From Onthophagus taurus (taxonomy: Eukaryota; Arthropoda; Insecta; Coleoptera; Scarabaeidae), in the NCBI RefSeq assembly GCF_036711975.1, contig NC_091970.1:1185501-1249500 (forward strand): a stretch of 64,000 nt of DNA, written 5' to 3'. The position numbers and the translations under genes are program-made. The notes under the pieces are model-generated. The model was not told the origin of the DNA. It saw nothing but the letters and a program-made list of their open reading frames with translations, and searched no databases. Below are positions 34,620-47,244 of this stretch, in pieces (position 1 is the stretch's first letter; each line of letters begins with the position of its first letter).

Positions 34620-35130
34620 GATCTCGAATTATTTTTTGAGATAATTTTTAATTAATCTTTAAAATTTACTCCAATTTTTACAAATTTTTTAACATTTAAG
34701 TTAAGTCTTAATGGGTGTGAAATCATCTAAAAATGCTCGTTATAATGTTAATATCTTTAGGAGTAATTTCTATAACTAGTTTTAACCCTCGTTTCTGAAA
34801 TTCTCGTTCGTGTCTGAGTAATAATGGTGTTTGTCACGCAATCGAGATGGGGTAAACTCTAAATTACCAGACTGTTTATGTGATAAATTTTGAAAGCTTT
34901 CAAAAAGCTAAACATCATCTTACAAACCTCAATCTTTACTAATTTTTATACTTTCTGGCAATTTTCCAGTATCTATGATATCTGTGTGTCAATTACGCCA
35001 TCTGTTAAAATCTATTAACACTAAAAACATCTATTACAGTTTATAGGGTTAATGAGGCTAGAGAGAATGTTTAAAACGATGGGAGATGACTTTGAGAGAC
35101 AATTTTATAACTGTTTATATTAAAACAAAT
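34620..35130. other. Non-coding spacer grading into the 277-bp satellite
   Basis: No gene was seen. From about 35040 the sequence already contains satellite-like words (GATGGGAGATGACTTTGAGA). Confidence 0.45.
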
Positions 35131-37860
35131 TAAAAATGTTGCTGATAACAAATATTCGATATTGAGCGAAGTCAGAAAGAAGTTATAAGATGTTATTGTC
35201 GATATAGAAAGGTTATAGATGATGTTGAAGTTGTTAGGGACGATATGATGGAATAATGTTGTTAATAGTTTTTGGAAACGATGCCAGAGACCTTATTTAG
35301 GAAAAACTTTGGACGATAATTGAGACAATTTTGAAACCAATCATAACATTGCCCTAAAAGATTACCATTTTATGATGCTATTTTATACTGAAATAAGTTA
35401 AAAATGTTGCTGATAACAAATATTCGATATTAAGGAAAGTCAGAAAGAAGTTATAAGATGTTATTGTCGATATAGAAAGGTTACAGATGATGTTGAAGTT
35501 GTTAAGGACGATATGATGGAATAATGTTGTTAATAGTTTTTGGAAACGATGCCAGAGACCTTATTTAGGAAAATTAGGAAAAACTTTGGACGATAATTGA
35601 GACAATTTTGAAACCAATCATAACATTGCCCTAAAAGATTACCATTTTATGATGCTATTTTATACTGAAACAAGTTAAAAATGTTGCTGATAACAAATAT
35701 CGATATTGAGGGAAGTCAGAAAGAAGTTATAAGATGTTATTGTCGATATAGAAAGGTTACAGATGATGTTGAAGTTGTTAGGGACGATATGATGGAATAA
35801 TGTTGTTAATAGTTTTTGGAAACGATGCCAGAGACCTTATTTAGGAAAATTATGGAATGCTTTGGAAGATAATTGGGACAATTTTGAAACCAATCGTAAC
35901 ATTGACCCTAAAAGATTACCATTTTATGATGCTATTTTATACTGAAACAAGTTAAAAATGTTGCTGATAACAAATATTCGATATTGAGGAAAGTCAGAAA
36001 GAAGTTATAAGATGTTATTGTCGATATAGAAAGGTTACAGATGATGTTGAAGTTGTTAGGGACGATATGATGGAATAATGTTGTTAATAGTTTTTGGAAA
36101 CGATGCCAGAGACCTTATTTAGGAAAATTATGGAAAACTTTGGACGATAATTGAGACAATTTTGAAACCAATCGTAACATTGCCCTAAAAGATTACCATT
36201 TTATGATGCTATTTTATACTGAAACAAGTTAAAAATGTTGCTGATAACAAATATCGATATTGAGCGAAGTCAGAAAGAAGTTATAAGATGTTATTGTCGA
36301 TATAGAAAGGTTACAGATGATGTTGAAGTTGTTAGGGACGATATGATGGAATAATGTTGTTAATAGTTTTTGGAAACGATGACAGAGACCTTATTTAGGA
36401 AAATTATGGAAAACTTTGGAAGATAATTGAGACAATTTTGAAACCAATCATAACATTGACCCTAAAAGATTACCTCTTTATGATGCCATTTTATACTGAA
36501 ACAAGTTAAAAATGTTGCTGACAACAAATATCGATATTGAGGGAAGTCAGAAAGAAGTTATAAGATGTTATTGTCGATATAGAAAGGTTACAGATGATGT
36601 TGAAGTTGTTAGGGACGATATGATGGAATAATGTTGTTAATAGTTTTTGGAAACGATGCCAGAGACCTTATTTAGGAAAATTAAGGAAAACTTTGGAAGA
36701 TAATTGAGACAATTTTGAAACCAATCGTAACATTGACCCTAAAAGATTACCATTTTATGATGCTATTTTATACTGAAACAAGTTAAAAATGTTGCTGATA
36801 ACAAATATTCGATATTGAGGAAAGTCAGAAAGAAGTTATAAGATGTTATGGTCGATATAGAAAGGTTACAGATGATGTTGAAGTTGTTAGGGACGATATG
36901 ATGGAATAATGTTGTTAATAGTTTTTGGAAACGATGCCAGAGACCTTATTTAGGAAAATTAGGAAAAACTTTGGACGATAATTGAGACAATTTTGAAACC
37001 AATCGTAACATTGACCATAAAAGATTACCATTTTATGATGCTATTTTATACTGAAACAAGTTAAAAATGTTGCTGATAACAAATATTCGATATTAAGGAA
37101 AGTCAGAAAGAAGTTATAAGATGTTATTGTCGATATAGAAAGGTTACAGATGATGTTAAAGTTGTTAGGGACGATTTGATGGAATAATGTTGTTAATAAT
37201 TTTTGGAAACGACGCCAGAGACCTTATTTAGGAAAATTAGGGAAAACTTTGGACGATAATTGAGACAATTTTGAAACCAATCGTAACATTGACCCTAAAA
37301 GATTACCATTTTATGATGCTATTTTATACTGAAACAAGTTAAAAATGTTGCTGACAACAAATATCAATATTGAGGGAAATCAGAAAGAAGTTATAAGATG
37401 TTATTGTCGATATAGAAAGGTTACAGATGATGTTGAAGTTGTTAGGGACGATATGATGGAATAATGTTGTTACTAGTTTTTGGAAACGATGCCAGAGACC
37501 TTATTTAGGAAAATTAGGAAAAACTTTGGACGATAATTGAGACAATTTTGAAACCAATCGTAACATTGACACTAAAAGATTACCATTTTATGATGCTATT
37601 TTATACTGAAACAAGTTAAAAATGTTGCTGATAACAAATATCGATATTGAGGGAAATCAGAAAGAAGTTATAAGATGTTATTGTCGATATAGAAAAGTTA
37701 CAAATGATGTTGAAGTTGTTAGGGACGATATGATGGAATAATGTTGTTAATAGTTTTTGGAAACGATGCCAGAGACGTTATTTAGGGAAAACTTTGGAAG
37801 ATAATTGAGACAATTTTGAAACCAATCATAATATTGATCCTAAAAGATTACTATTTTAGG
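35131..37860. repeat. 277-bp satellite, about 10 copies
   Basis: TAAAAATGTTGCTGA[TC]AACA starts at 35131, 35399, 35676, 35953, 36230, 36507, 36784, 37062, 37340 and 37617. Spacings are 268, then 277 or 278. Units contain TTATAAGATGTTATTGTCGA, GATGATGTTGAAGTTGTTAG and GGAAACGATGCCAGAGACC. Copies are highly similar, so expansion or homogenisation is recent. There is no ORF above 60 codons. Confidence 0.97.
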
Positions 37861-38330
37861 ATCAATGTAAAGTTTTTAGACACGATATTGAACATAAAAG
37901 TAGAAAACTCAAGAACGATGTTTAAAGTAGTTAGGGATAACCTTGAGGATTATTAGAGACGGCTTTTAAATTATTTAGGGATGATGTTAAAAATACTCAT
38001 TGACAATATTGATATCATTTGGATTTGTTATGGAAAATAGTTAGGGACCACGTTGAAGGAATCACAGAGGATGTTTAAAATCGTCATTAACGATATATCA
38101 CTCTAATGATATTGTTGACAATAAATAATTATGACATTTATGTATTAAACAAATATCACTTATAATAAGTGATATGTTTACTCAAGAGTGAGGTAAAGAA
38201 TTGATGAATAGCTTCAGTGAGCTGTTTAGAAGAGTAATTTTGTATATTGATTGCGCATCCCTTATTGTATATTAGTATGGTTGTACTGAACCTCAAACAC
38301 AGCAGTATTTTTCAAAATTGTATTAAAAAT
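37860..38330. repeat. Degenerate flank of the 277-bp satellite
   Basis: Words such as GTTAGGGATGATGTTAAAAA, GACAATATTGATATC and ATAGTTAGGGACCACGTTGA resemble unit segments without a regular period. Satellite similarity fades after about 38110. Confidence 0.55.
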
Positions 38331-38600
38331 TTCGGTTAGCAAAGTCTAGGGATTTTCCATTTTTTAGATTTCTTACTTCTTCTAATACTCTGCTGGTTGT
38401 TAGCACTTCCACTCTCTGCTTATCTGTTATTGCTCCCTGCTTTATCTTTGAGACTGTTTTAGGTATTCCATATGGATTTGTAGTCATTCTCCATCTCTTT
38501 ACTAAATTTGTCCCAATACTCGTTCTAATTAGTACATTCTCTTGTTCACTTTGCTCCTGATTTTGACTTGCTTTATAGTCTCAACAAGTTTTAGTTAATT
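38330..38600 (-). pseudogene. LINE remnant, reverse transcriptase N-terminal linker
   Basis: The minus strand gives EYWDKFSKEMENDYKSIW, then SLKDKAG, and in another frame VLTTSRVLEEVRNLKNGKSL. These resemble the linker and the first RT block (E.V...LKNGKSPG) of RTE/CR1-like LINE ORF2 proteins. Several stops and frame changes make it non-functional. The match is from memory of family pattern only. Confidence 0.5.
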
Positions 38601-39860
38601 TATATCGTAAATGTGTTTTTCTTTTCTTGCTTAATTTCTTTTCTGAAAGAATAAGAAAATAGAGGAAGGATGTTGTAAGATTTCAATGATGATTGATTGT
38701 ATTTAGGTATGATGCCGAGTGATGAAGGGGTGATTTTGAAAGATATTATTGGAACGTGTTAGAGAGTTATTTATTAACAGTATTGAAACCAATTAATTAT
38801 TGGTTTCTCAGAAACCAACGCAATATTGGAGAGGCTGTTGAAATGATTAGATATGATATAGATAGAACAATGGGGGTTAGGAATAATATTAAGAAATTCT
38901 TTTGTAAGCATTTTGCTATAAAACCTAGGTTACGAAAAAAATCAATTAAACAACTTTTTATAATTCATATGCTCTATAAAAGATCAATCACTATATAGGA
39001 TTTCCTCGAATAAGAACTTTGTCAAGTTAACTCTTTATTATCAAATCGATAATCAAATTCTCCTTCTCAATTCAGAAGTCAAGACAAAAGTTGCTTTTTC
39101 TCAGAAAGACTAATGTAAGATTTCAAAATTCTGGAAATTGAAAAATCTAATTTATGTGACAAAATGTTTCAGGAAATAACTCCACATATTCTAGGACATT
39201 CCGATCTTTATCCGAATTCGATTTCCTATTTATTTGTTTTATGGAAAAGAACAAATTACATAGTTTGCGATATCTGTGTTTGGATTTACATTCATACATT
39301 TAAAGTTGACCGTTTGATACATTGCAGTGGAAGTGTTCAACGAGAGAATGGGTTATTTATACTGAGTTATGCTGTTTTATTTATGTTGGAAGAGTATATC
39401 AAGAATTTTATAGTTCAATGCTCTTTTTTATTCAAATTCAAAGACATAAAAGAAGTTTAACAATTTTTTTATACAGTGTGTTTGTATTTTAATTGATAAT
39501 TCAAATACAACACCAATTATTTATAGGTACACGGTCTTATACCCCTTTGTTGAAGGAATCTGCAAAAAGAGATACAAAACTGCAACAAATACAAATAAAT
39601 ACAAAGCAGGTCTCATGAGATATTTTCGCACCTGACAAATTTTCTGATCTTAGTCTAATTTAGAATTGGTTTTGTCATATTTTTATCTCTTCTGCCCTCA
39701 ATTTTATTAAATTCAAATTCAATTTCTTAGTTTATTTCTTTTGAGCCAGAAAAAATCTTATTTTAATGTGATTTAATGAACTATTAATATATTTCACAAG
39801 ATGGCGCTTTACAAATTTCATTATTTTTTGAATTTGACCATGACATTTAATTAATTTTTA
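38600..39860. other. Non-coding spacer
   Basis: Plus-strand ORFs at 38756-38998 and 39164-39460 (80 and 98 codons) match nothing I recognise and have skewed composition. A solitary ATACAGTGTGTTTG near 39471 resembles a mutated foldback end. Confidence 0.45.
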
Positions 39861-41556
39861 TACAGGGTGTCTCACGTAACTGGTTCGTTAGAATTTTTTC
39901 AGGTGCCACTATTCGTAGAGATTTGAAATTTTGGTAGCATGGGTTGTTCATTCGGAACTTTCGATCTAAAATATTTTCAAGATGGCCGCCACTTCCGGTC
40001 TACCGGAAGTAGACCATAACTTCGCTATTTTAAATGGAATGCTATACTTTTTATTACACCGTTTAAATGTATGTAAAGAAATAGGTTGACTTTGATAAAA
40101 GTTATTGGTACCTAGCGTTTTTCGTTTTCGAGTTATTTTGGTTTTAAACTTTTTTTGGTAAATTTCATTAAAACTCCATATCTCAGCCAAAGTTCATTCA
40201 AAAAAGATCTACTTTGGCACGATTAGTCTTCAGATGTTGTCAAATAGATTGCCATTTGTTGTATCGGAGTATCTTATACAGGGTGGTCAAAAATTGAATT
40301 ACAGTTTCTCCATATTCAATGGGGAGAAAGTCGAAAATTTTAAATGGAACGCCCCATATTTTTTTAGCCTATCAGGAAGAGAATTTAATTCTCTACAAAT
40401 TACCTATACACATTCCCATACCTATTTATTGTAGTTTGCCTCATATTGCGAAATTTATTAAAACATGCACGAAATGCAGGTTTTTTTATTAGAAAGCTAT
40501 GGAATGTTGACAGTTTTTGGTCCATGTTTGTATTATTGTTGCCATTAGTTAAAAGTTAGGTAAACCAACCCAACCCAACCTAACGACCATCACGAGGAAA
40601 AATTTCAAAAAATTGATAATGAATCTATTAGTTCTGGATATATCGAGACCAAAAGAAATCGCACATTTCAAAACAACGAAATAAATAATTTAACGTATTT
40701 TATTGCATTTCCAAATTCAATTTAATAACAAATTTATATTTTTATTCAAATCTAATTTTTGTCATTAACTTTTTGTTTTAATAACTTCATTTATTTGATC
40801 GTCTGTTTGTTATTTTTGGTAAGTAAAAGCTAGTAAACTAAAAGATTATCAATCGTAGTTAATAGTGCAACTAATAATAGAAATAAATTAAACAAAAAAC
40901 TGTCAAAATGTCATGGCCTTCTAATAAAAATACAAACGGTTTCCTGCATTTTCTGCATGTTTTGATAAATTTACGAATATGAGAGAAACTACAATAAATA
41001 AGTATAGGAATGTTTATAGATAAATTGTAGAGAATTAAATTCCCTTTCGTGTAGACTAATAAAATATAGGGCGTTCCATTTAAAATTTTCGACTTTCTCC
41101 CCATTGAATATGGAGAAACGGTAATTCAATTTTTGACCACCTGTATAAGATACTCTGATACAATATATGACAATCTATTTGAGAAGAGTAATCGTGCCAA
41201 TTTAGAGCTTTTTTGAATGAACGTTGGCTGGGATATAGGGTTTTAAAGAGCATGGTGAAATTTGCCAAAAAAACCTTAAAATCAAAATAATTCGAAAACG
41301 AAAAACGCTAGGTACCAATAACTTTTATGAAAGTCAACATATTTTTTTACGTATAATTAAAAGGTGCAATTAAAACTATAGCATTCCATTTAAAATAACG
41401 AAGTTATGGTCTACTTCTGGTAGACCGGAAATGGCAGCCACCTTGAAAATATTTTAGATCGAAAGTTGAACAACCCATACTACCAAAATTTCAAAACTGT
41501 GCGAATACTGGAACCTAAAAAGGTTCTAACGAACCAGTTACGTGAGACACCCTGTA
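39861..41556. mobile_element. Foldback element, CAGGGTGTCTCACGTAAC family
   Basis: The ends are TACAGGGTGTCTCACGTAAC (39861) and its complement up to 41556, flanked by TA. Arms of about 400 bp pair: GGTCTACCGGAAGTAGACCA near 39997 with its counterpart near 41410, and TACCTAGCGTTTTTCGTTTT near 40110 with its complement near 41305. The middle is the separate inner element 40277-41145. No transposase is present. Confidence 0.88.
40277..41145. mobile_element. Inner foldback, CAGGGTGGTCAAAAATTG family
   Basis: The ends are TACAGGGTGGTCAAAAATTG and CAATTTTTGACCACCTGTA, both bordered by TA. Arms of about 250 bp pair through CTCCATATTCAATGGGGAGA and AGAGAATTTAATTC. The central 300 bp (about 40550-40870) is not palindromic and contains CCAACCCAACCCAACCTAAC. 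Confidence 0.85.
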
Positions 41557-42830
41557 TATCTATTTCAATAGATTAATCCATTTTTCATAAAATTTTGAGA
41601 AAACAGAAATTTTTAATACCAATTTTGATTTCTTTCATCTTAATCTTCGTTATTTATAACAATTCAATCAAAATCTTTTTTTTTTCTTGTAAATACGAAA
41701 TTTAAAATAAAAACCGAGACGCGGTTAGTTTGGAAACAATTCCATAGGGGATAATACATTGTGAATTCTGTAGGAACAAACCCGCCATCCCCATTGTGCT
41801 TTCGTGTAATTGTGTTCTTGGGGCGTGCACGTTCATCTCGCACGTTCTAACGCCTGTGTTGAATTGTAAGCAATATGCAAACGGTTCTCTGATGGTGAAT
41901 TGCCAACGTTTAAACGGTTGTCTCGTATTAAATAGTCGACAATTTGTATTGTCTCATAAAATCATTACAAAAAAATAAATTAAAAAAATTGACATATCAT
42001 AAAAGTGAGGTTATGTTATTTTATTTTTTTATATATTATTTAAATTAATGAATAATTGATTTTAAATATAAACGAATTCATTATTTTAATCTATATATAA
42101 TAATTAATCGTTATAATTTTATTTAAAATTGATTTCTTATTAACATATTTCGAAATATTGATTTTAGTCGATGTCACCGCTTCCTACTTTCCCGACGATA
42201 AATTAGTGTGTCCCCCGCTCGATAGATGGCACAAGGCGACGCATTAGCAAGTTAAATGTTGAGGAAAATCAGATAAAGACTTTCCAGTTTCCGTGTTCAT
42301 TAAAATGGAAAACTTGCCAATTCCGCAAGTTGGATTTGCGAAATATTCTTCATCTGTGGAACTATTTTTAAATTTTAACGCATTTCCGACATTCGAAATT
42401 GAAAGCCGTGTTGAGTTATTTAAACGTAATGGTCCATCTTTTATCCTTAACGTCACTTAACTGTTACTAAAATATTTCTTTTCCTCGTTTTATTGATTTT
42501 CTTGTTATTGTTGGAAACTCAAGGATTATGACATATTATTATGGATGAGTAATAGTCGTAGTAGGACATTGAAGCTGATAGTCTTATATCTACAGGGAGA
42601 CAATTTAATGCATATTACAGAAAGACGAGGGTGCATTATTATTCAGGGTACGCTTGAAATTAAGCCTTGTAGCTTGAAAGACAGGGTCGTAGGTAAATTT
42701 CGCGGAATTCCACTCGGCGAACTTCCTCAGAATTTTAATTAGATTCCTTAGACTTGGACTAAATCCAAAAAAATATATATTCCTTTTTGATTAATTTCAA
42801 AATAACATCCATAAAGTTATAAATACCACT
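41557..42830. other. Non-coding spacer with two GC-richer patches
   Basis: About 41705-41900 (TTGGGGCGTGCACGTTCATC) and about 42170-42245 (TCCCCCGCTCGATAGATGGC) stand out from the AT background. Short ORFs here (60-70 codons) match nothing. TGAGGTTATGT occurs at 42006. Confidence 0.4.
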
Positions 42831-43215
42831 TGCGGCAAATTAACTGTGTAGCATATATTATTCACATCAAATACTCGGTTTAATCCGCGGTTTTCATTAA
42901 TATTTCAATGTATCCAAATAAATTCTCGATTACAGTAACCCAGGAATTCCGGGAGATTTTTCAATTGATAAAGCATGAACTGTTTGTGGTTGAAACTTTC
43001 CGAATCATTCGTGGATTGTTGGAATTGTTTCTCGGAGGCTTGTTAGCACCTAACTTGCAACTTATGTCATTCTATAACACCCCTGAGGTTGCAATTTCGA
43101 ATACTTGCCAAGTTTACCACTTGGGGCGTTCGGATTAATCTCCAACAAACTGTGTAACATGCATTATTCACACCAACTGCTCGTTTTAGTTTGTGGTTTT
43201 CATTAATATTATAGT
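42830..43215. repeat. Diverged direct duplication, about 305-bp spacing
   Basis: AACTGTGTAGCATATATTAT at about 42841 and AACTGTGTAACATGCATTAT at about 43148 are each followed by TCACA[TC]CAA, CTCG[GT]TTTA and GGTTTTCATTAATATT. The intervening 76-codon ORF (42908-43138) is not recognised. Confidence 0.7.
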
Positions 43216-44400
43216 ATTTCCATACAAAATTGCAATTATGGTAGTGATATGAGTTTTGATTTCTAATAAATTTGAATTTGCCTCACTTAAAATATTCATT
43301 TTCATTGTGTATTAATTTTCAAAGAACCAATATTAACTGGTTCTAGGTAATTCAAGTTTTGCTTCTGATTCAACATTTAAAAATCTATTAGATTGCCTAT
43401 TCTACAAAACACCATTTAAAATATTTCTGCTCGATGTTACTCTTCCTGCTCTAATCCTTTCCGTTGCTTTCTATTCATCAATTTTCAAATTAACAGCAAA
43501 TTCTGATGGACCCACACTTTTGCATAACTTTTACTATCTATCTCCTCTCTCCATATTTATTGTTCCATTTTACTTATCACTTCCTAAAATGGAATGGGAT
43601 CTTCTCTGAAAATCCCTCAATTTATCTTTAATTGCTTCTCCAATTTTTCGTTTCTTACTAATCTCACATATTCTGCCTCTATCTTTATCTTATCCTGTCT
43701 ATTTCGTTAGTTTTTTTTGACATCGCTTGTAGTTGTAATTGCAACATTTGGCTGTAGTTCACCACGAGATGATAAAACATCTAGAAATTGTTAATAGAAC
43801 AACATAAACAATTCAAAAGTAGATACGGCTTGCAGAAGATTAGAGATTATCTTCAAAAATCTACTAGTTTTGCTAGATTTTTGCTAATACAAAACTATGC
43901 AGTGTTCTTAAAATCCTTTAATCTGTTACTATCGCCTTTTATCGTCTCGTTTTCTTGTTTGGAAGCACAACAACAAAGTTTCTTGTTTGCCAAAAAGTCT
44001 TATATTGTTATATGGTAACATTCTTAAGTCGTGTTTTCAAAAAATTACCTTATGGGATACACTTCATGTTCTGCCATGAACCATTTTGTGACACTGCCCA
44101 AAGACAATACAAGCGTTATCTACTCTATTTTTTAGATGTCTTGAGGTTGACAGAAAAGACCCTGAGATTTGACAATTCTATGGAGTACATCATTCTAAAG
44201 TACATACTCGAGTACTTTCTATCTGTAAAGTTATTGATTGTGTATAAAGGTATTAGGTATTAGCTATGACCATGGATCTTTGCTTTGTTTCATCTCTTTA
44301 GATTCTTATGGATTTTCGTATTTTTGAATCTAACCCAATTTCCAGATTACTGACAATCAATGTTTAATAAATAAAATTCTTATTCTGCCAGATGTTTCCA
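43215..44400. other. Non-coding spacer, partly pyrimidine-rich
   Basis: The region 43390-43720 is rich in TCT/CTT words like the one at 53.1-53.6 kb. Overlapping ORFs at 43788-44263 match no known family. Confidence 0.4.
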
Positions 44401-44469
44401 AAATGATTATTCGTTCTGACCTTGGCAGACATCTTTTTCTCTATACGGATTTGTTTTTTTCTCGACGCA

Positions 44470-44715
44470 ACAGTTCGTCACCTGTAGATCGGTCACCGAC
44501 GGTTTCTCCCCCAGCTAGAGAATCGGGCACATCCGGAGCCGGTCGCCGTTGTCGACGCCTACGGGCGACGGCGGCGGCGTCGCGTTGCCAGTTCCCGTCC
44601 CGACGCCGATCCGGTGGCCGTCCGGAGGTCGCGATTTTTTCCTTTTTTTGTTCATTTATCAATTCGCACCTGTTCTATCTGGCCGCGAACCCAGAAACGC
44701 CGCCCTTCCTCTAGC
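44470..44715. promoter_or_regulatory. Strongly GC-rich CpG island
   Basis: This block of about 240 bp is extremely CpG-dense (for example GGGCGACGGCGGCGGCGTCG near 44563), against surroundings that are mostly A and T. Both strands are open by composition (44403-44714 plus, 44441-44662 minus), so neither ORF is persuasive. It could be a promoter, an exon fragment, or inserted DNA of different origin. Confidence 0.35.
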
Positions 44716-45965
44716 CTAAAAAAAAACTACGTAAAAAACCATTATTTCACCACCAAGTTTTTTGGCACGGTTCCTAATTCCTGGAAATCATCCGGATAAA
44801 ATACACGACACGAAGAGGTCGGGTCCGGATGCAACAGTTTGGCATCGTACTCGCTTTCAGCGCTGTGATAGCTGTGACGAGGTTGTTTGGGTTATTGGAT
44901 TTATTGTCATTGCCGTCCGAATCGATGGTTTTTAGGATTTGGTGTGGGTTTAGAGGAAGATGTGATTTTTATAAAGAAGGTATCTTTATTTTCTTCTTTT
45001 TCAAAAAATTTGTAGGAAGCCTTAATTTATTAAATTATTACGAATTTAATCTCAATTAAACACCCTGTATATAAAAACTTAATTTTGTGTATATAAATGT
45101 TACTAAACACCATAATAATAATTATTTATAAATAAGGTTATATATAATTATAACCTCATTTTTTTTTATTCTGCCATATTTTATCCTTTCATCACCACAA
45201 AAATATTTTTTTAATGTGATTTCTCGTTTGTAAACTATGTGACCTACTTCAAGTTGACCCTTTATGTTATTAAAACTTTATCAAAATCATCTACATGTTA
45301 CTTATATCAAGCTCCACTTAGCTCCGGTAAGGTTGAAGCCTACTCTTATTATCAAGATTAAATTAATTACTTTTTTTTCGAGCGCTGAGCTGACGAATCT
45401 CCACAACCATCATTGCAAAACGAAACATTTCCATTTCACATCCATACATCTCGTCTTTATTTTAATTGAAATTTCTTGATAAAACCTTATCTATCTGCAC
45501 GTAGGTGTTTTTAACTATCATATCTGGAATCTCCTCATGTACAAATATCTGCCAAGACTTTATAGGTATTTTGGTCTTGATTTTACCATTAAAAGATGAT
45601 TTTTGACAAAATCAGCTAAGTAAGCAGAAATGTACCACAAGCTTCCGAAATAAATTACCTCGACATTATTCTTGGAATCCTCTGTATCATATTAACCATC
45701 ACCAGATAACTTCAAAGTTACCCCATTAAATAAATAAAGAAAGATTTCTGCAACTTTAAACCAAGAAAAGACAATCTGTTTTGAAATTAAGAAAAGAAAT
45801 CATTACTTCTGGTTTAATCTGATTGTTACGTTATAGTTGAGAAGCACAGAATAGTAATAGTAACAAATATGGATTGAGTTAGAAGAAACCTTACGATCCT
45901 ACTTACTTCAACCGACAATTGTCTCATCATAAATTTATAAATTCGAGGAATTAAATTACGATTTG
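44716..45965. other. Non-coding spacer
   Basis: A lone foldback end (AAACACCCTGTATATA) occurs at 45057-45072. No gene was seen. Confidence 0.4.
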
Positions 45966-46120
45966 TACAATGAAGTTCTAAGATATCCTTTTGTTGAAGC
46001 TGCGTTATCAGTTGTAACTCATAACAGAAGGGCTCTACGAGTAATCATATGATTTAGACATTTCAAGGTCCTTGGCTTCGGAATCAGAAACCAGAATTTA
46101 TACTCTGTAAACTCTAAAAT
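45966..46120. repeat. Direct repeat partner of 48306-48438
   Basis: TGCGTTATCAGTTGTAACTC, GGGCTCTACGAGTAATCATA and GACATTTCAAGGTCCTTGGC recur near-identically and in the same orientation at 48314-48438. Confidence 0.85.
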
Positions 46121-47244
46121 TAGAGTGCGGGAAGTTAGGAAGGATAAACATTTGTAAATAAAGGCTTGTTGATACATCTGGTGCGACTCCTCCGTTGTTG
46201 AAGACCTTAGATTAAGTGTTTTCGTAAAAGACTAATTAAGCACGGATTAAATCAAAGATTAGGGCTATATCCTAACCTTTGGTAAAATTTGAAGTTGGTC
46301 GATGTGAACAGAATGAGTATTGGAAGTTGCAGCTTTGCAACCATACATCTTTGCTTAAATAAATAATCGCATACCAAACTTAGATAGGTTGCCAACTCTT
46401 TTGATGTTATTACTATCACCTCAACGTCTTTGCACAATCATGGTCTGTGTTGTTGCCCACCCAAAGATATCTCAATTTCTTACTATACATACAAGGTTCA
46501 ATGAAATGGAAATAGATAAGAAAGATAACAACTCTGTAAATAATCTGCAATCATCGCTTCAATCAGAAAAAGTTTAAGGCACAGTAGGATTTTACACTGT
46601 TCATAAAAATCTTTTATCTGAACTTTTTTCTGGAATTAAGAACTGGATCGTGAAGCAAACGAAGAAATGATAATTTTAGGAGTGCGGGAAGTTAGCCCCC
46701 CATTTTTTGATTTTTAAATTTTTTATTGTTGTTCTAGATTGTTCTAGAGTTGTTCTACATTGTTCCAAAGCGGCAAATCGAAAAAATAAGAACTCCGCGA
46801 GAAAATCAAAAAAACTTGTTTTTTGGCTAGCCCCCCATTTTTGGAAAAATCAAATTTTCTTTGTTGTTCTGGGTTGTTCTAGTTATTGTTCTAGAAAATC
46901 AAAATTGTGGGATACAGCATTACGAAGTTATAACTAAAAATAGGTTGGGCTGCCAAAATATCTAGTTGATTGCTGTGACCATAGTTTTTCTATTTTCAGT
47001 TCCATATCACAAATATATACTTATTATACCTAAGCAATCTGGAACAGCTAATATTTTTACTAGAACAACTCTATAAAGAACACTTTACTCTTTGAAAATT
47101 AAAATTTTTGGAAGTTTCAGTTAGTAATTCTTTCATAAGTTCATAAGTAAGATTCATTAATAACTATTTCAATAAAAAATAAAAAATATATTCTTCAAAA
47201 TACTTGCAGATTCGACAGTATATTTTATAGTTTAGCATTTGCAC

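Noticed and set aside
44403..44714. 103-codon ORF through the CpG island (and 73-codon ORF on the other strand)
   Set aside because: Both strands are open because stop codons are AT-rich. The Arg/Ser-rich product is a composition effect.
46252..46437. Acetyltransferase-like ending FYQRLGYSP
   Set aside because: Nine residues in a 61-codon ORF inside an inverted-repeat arm are not enough; no acetyl-CoA loop is present.
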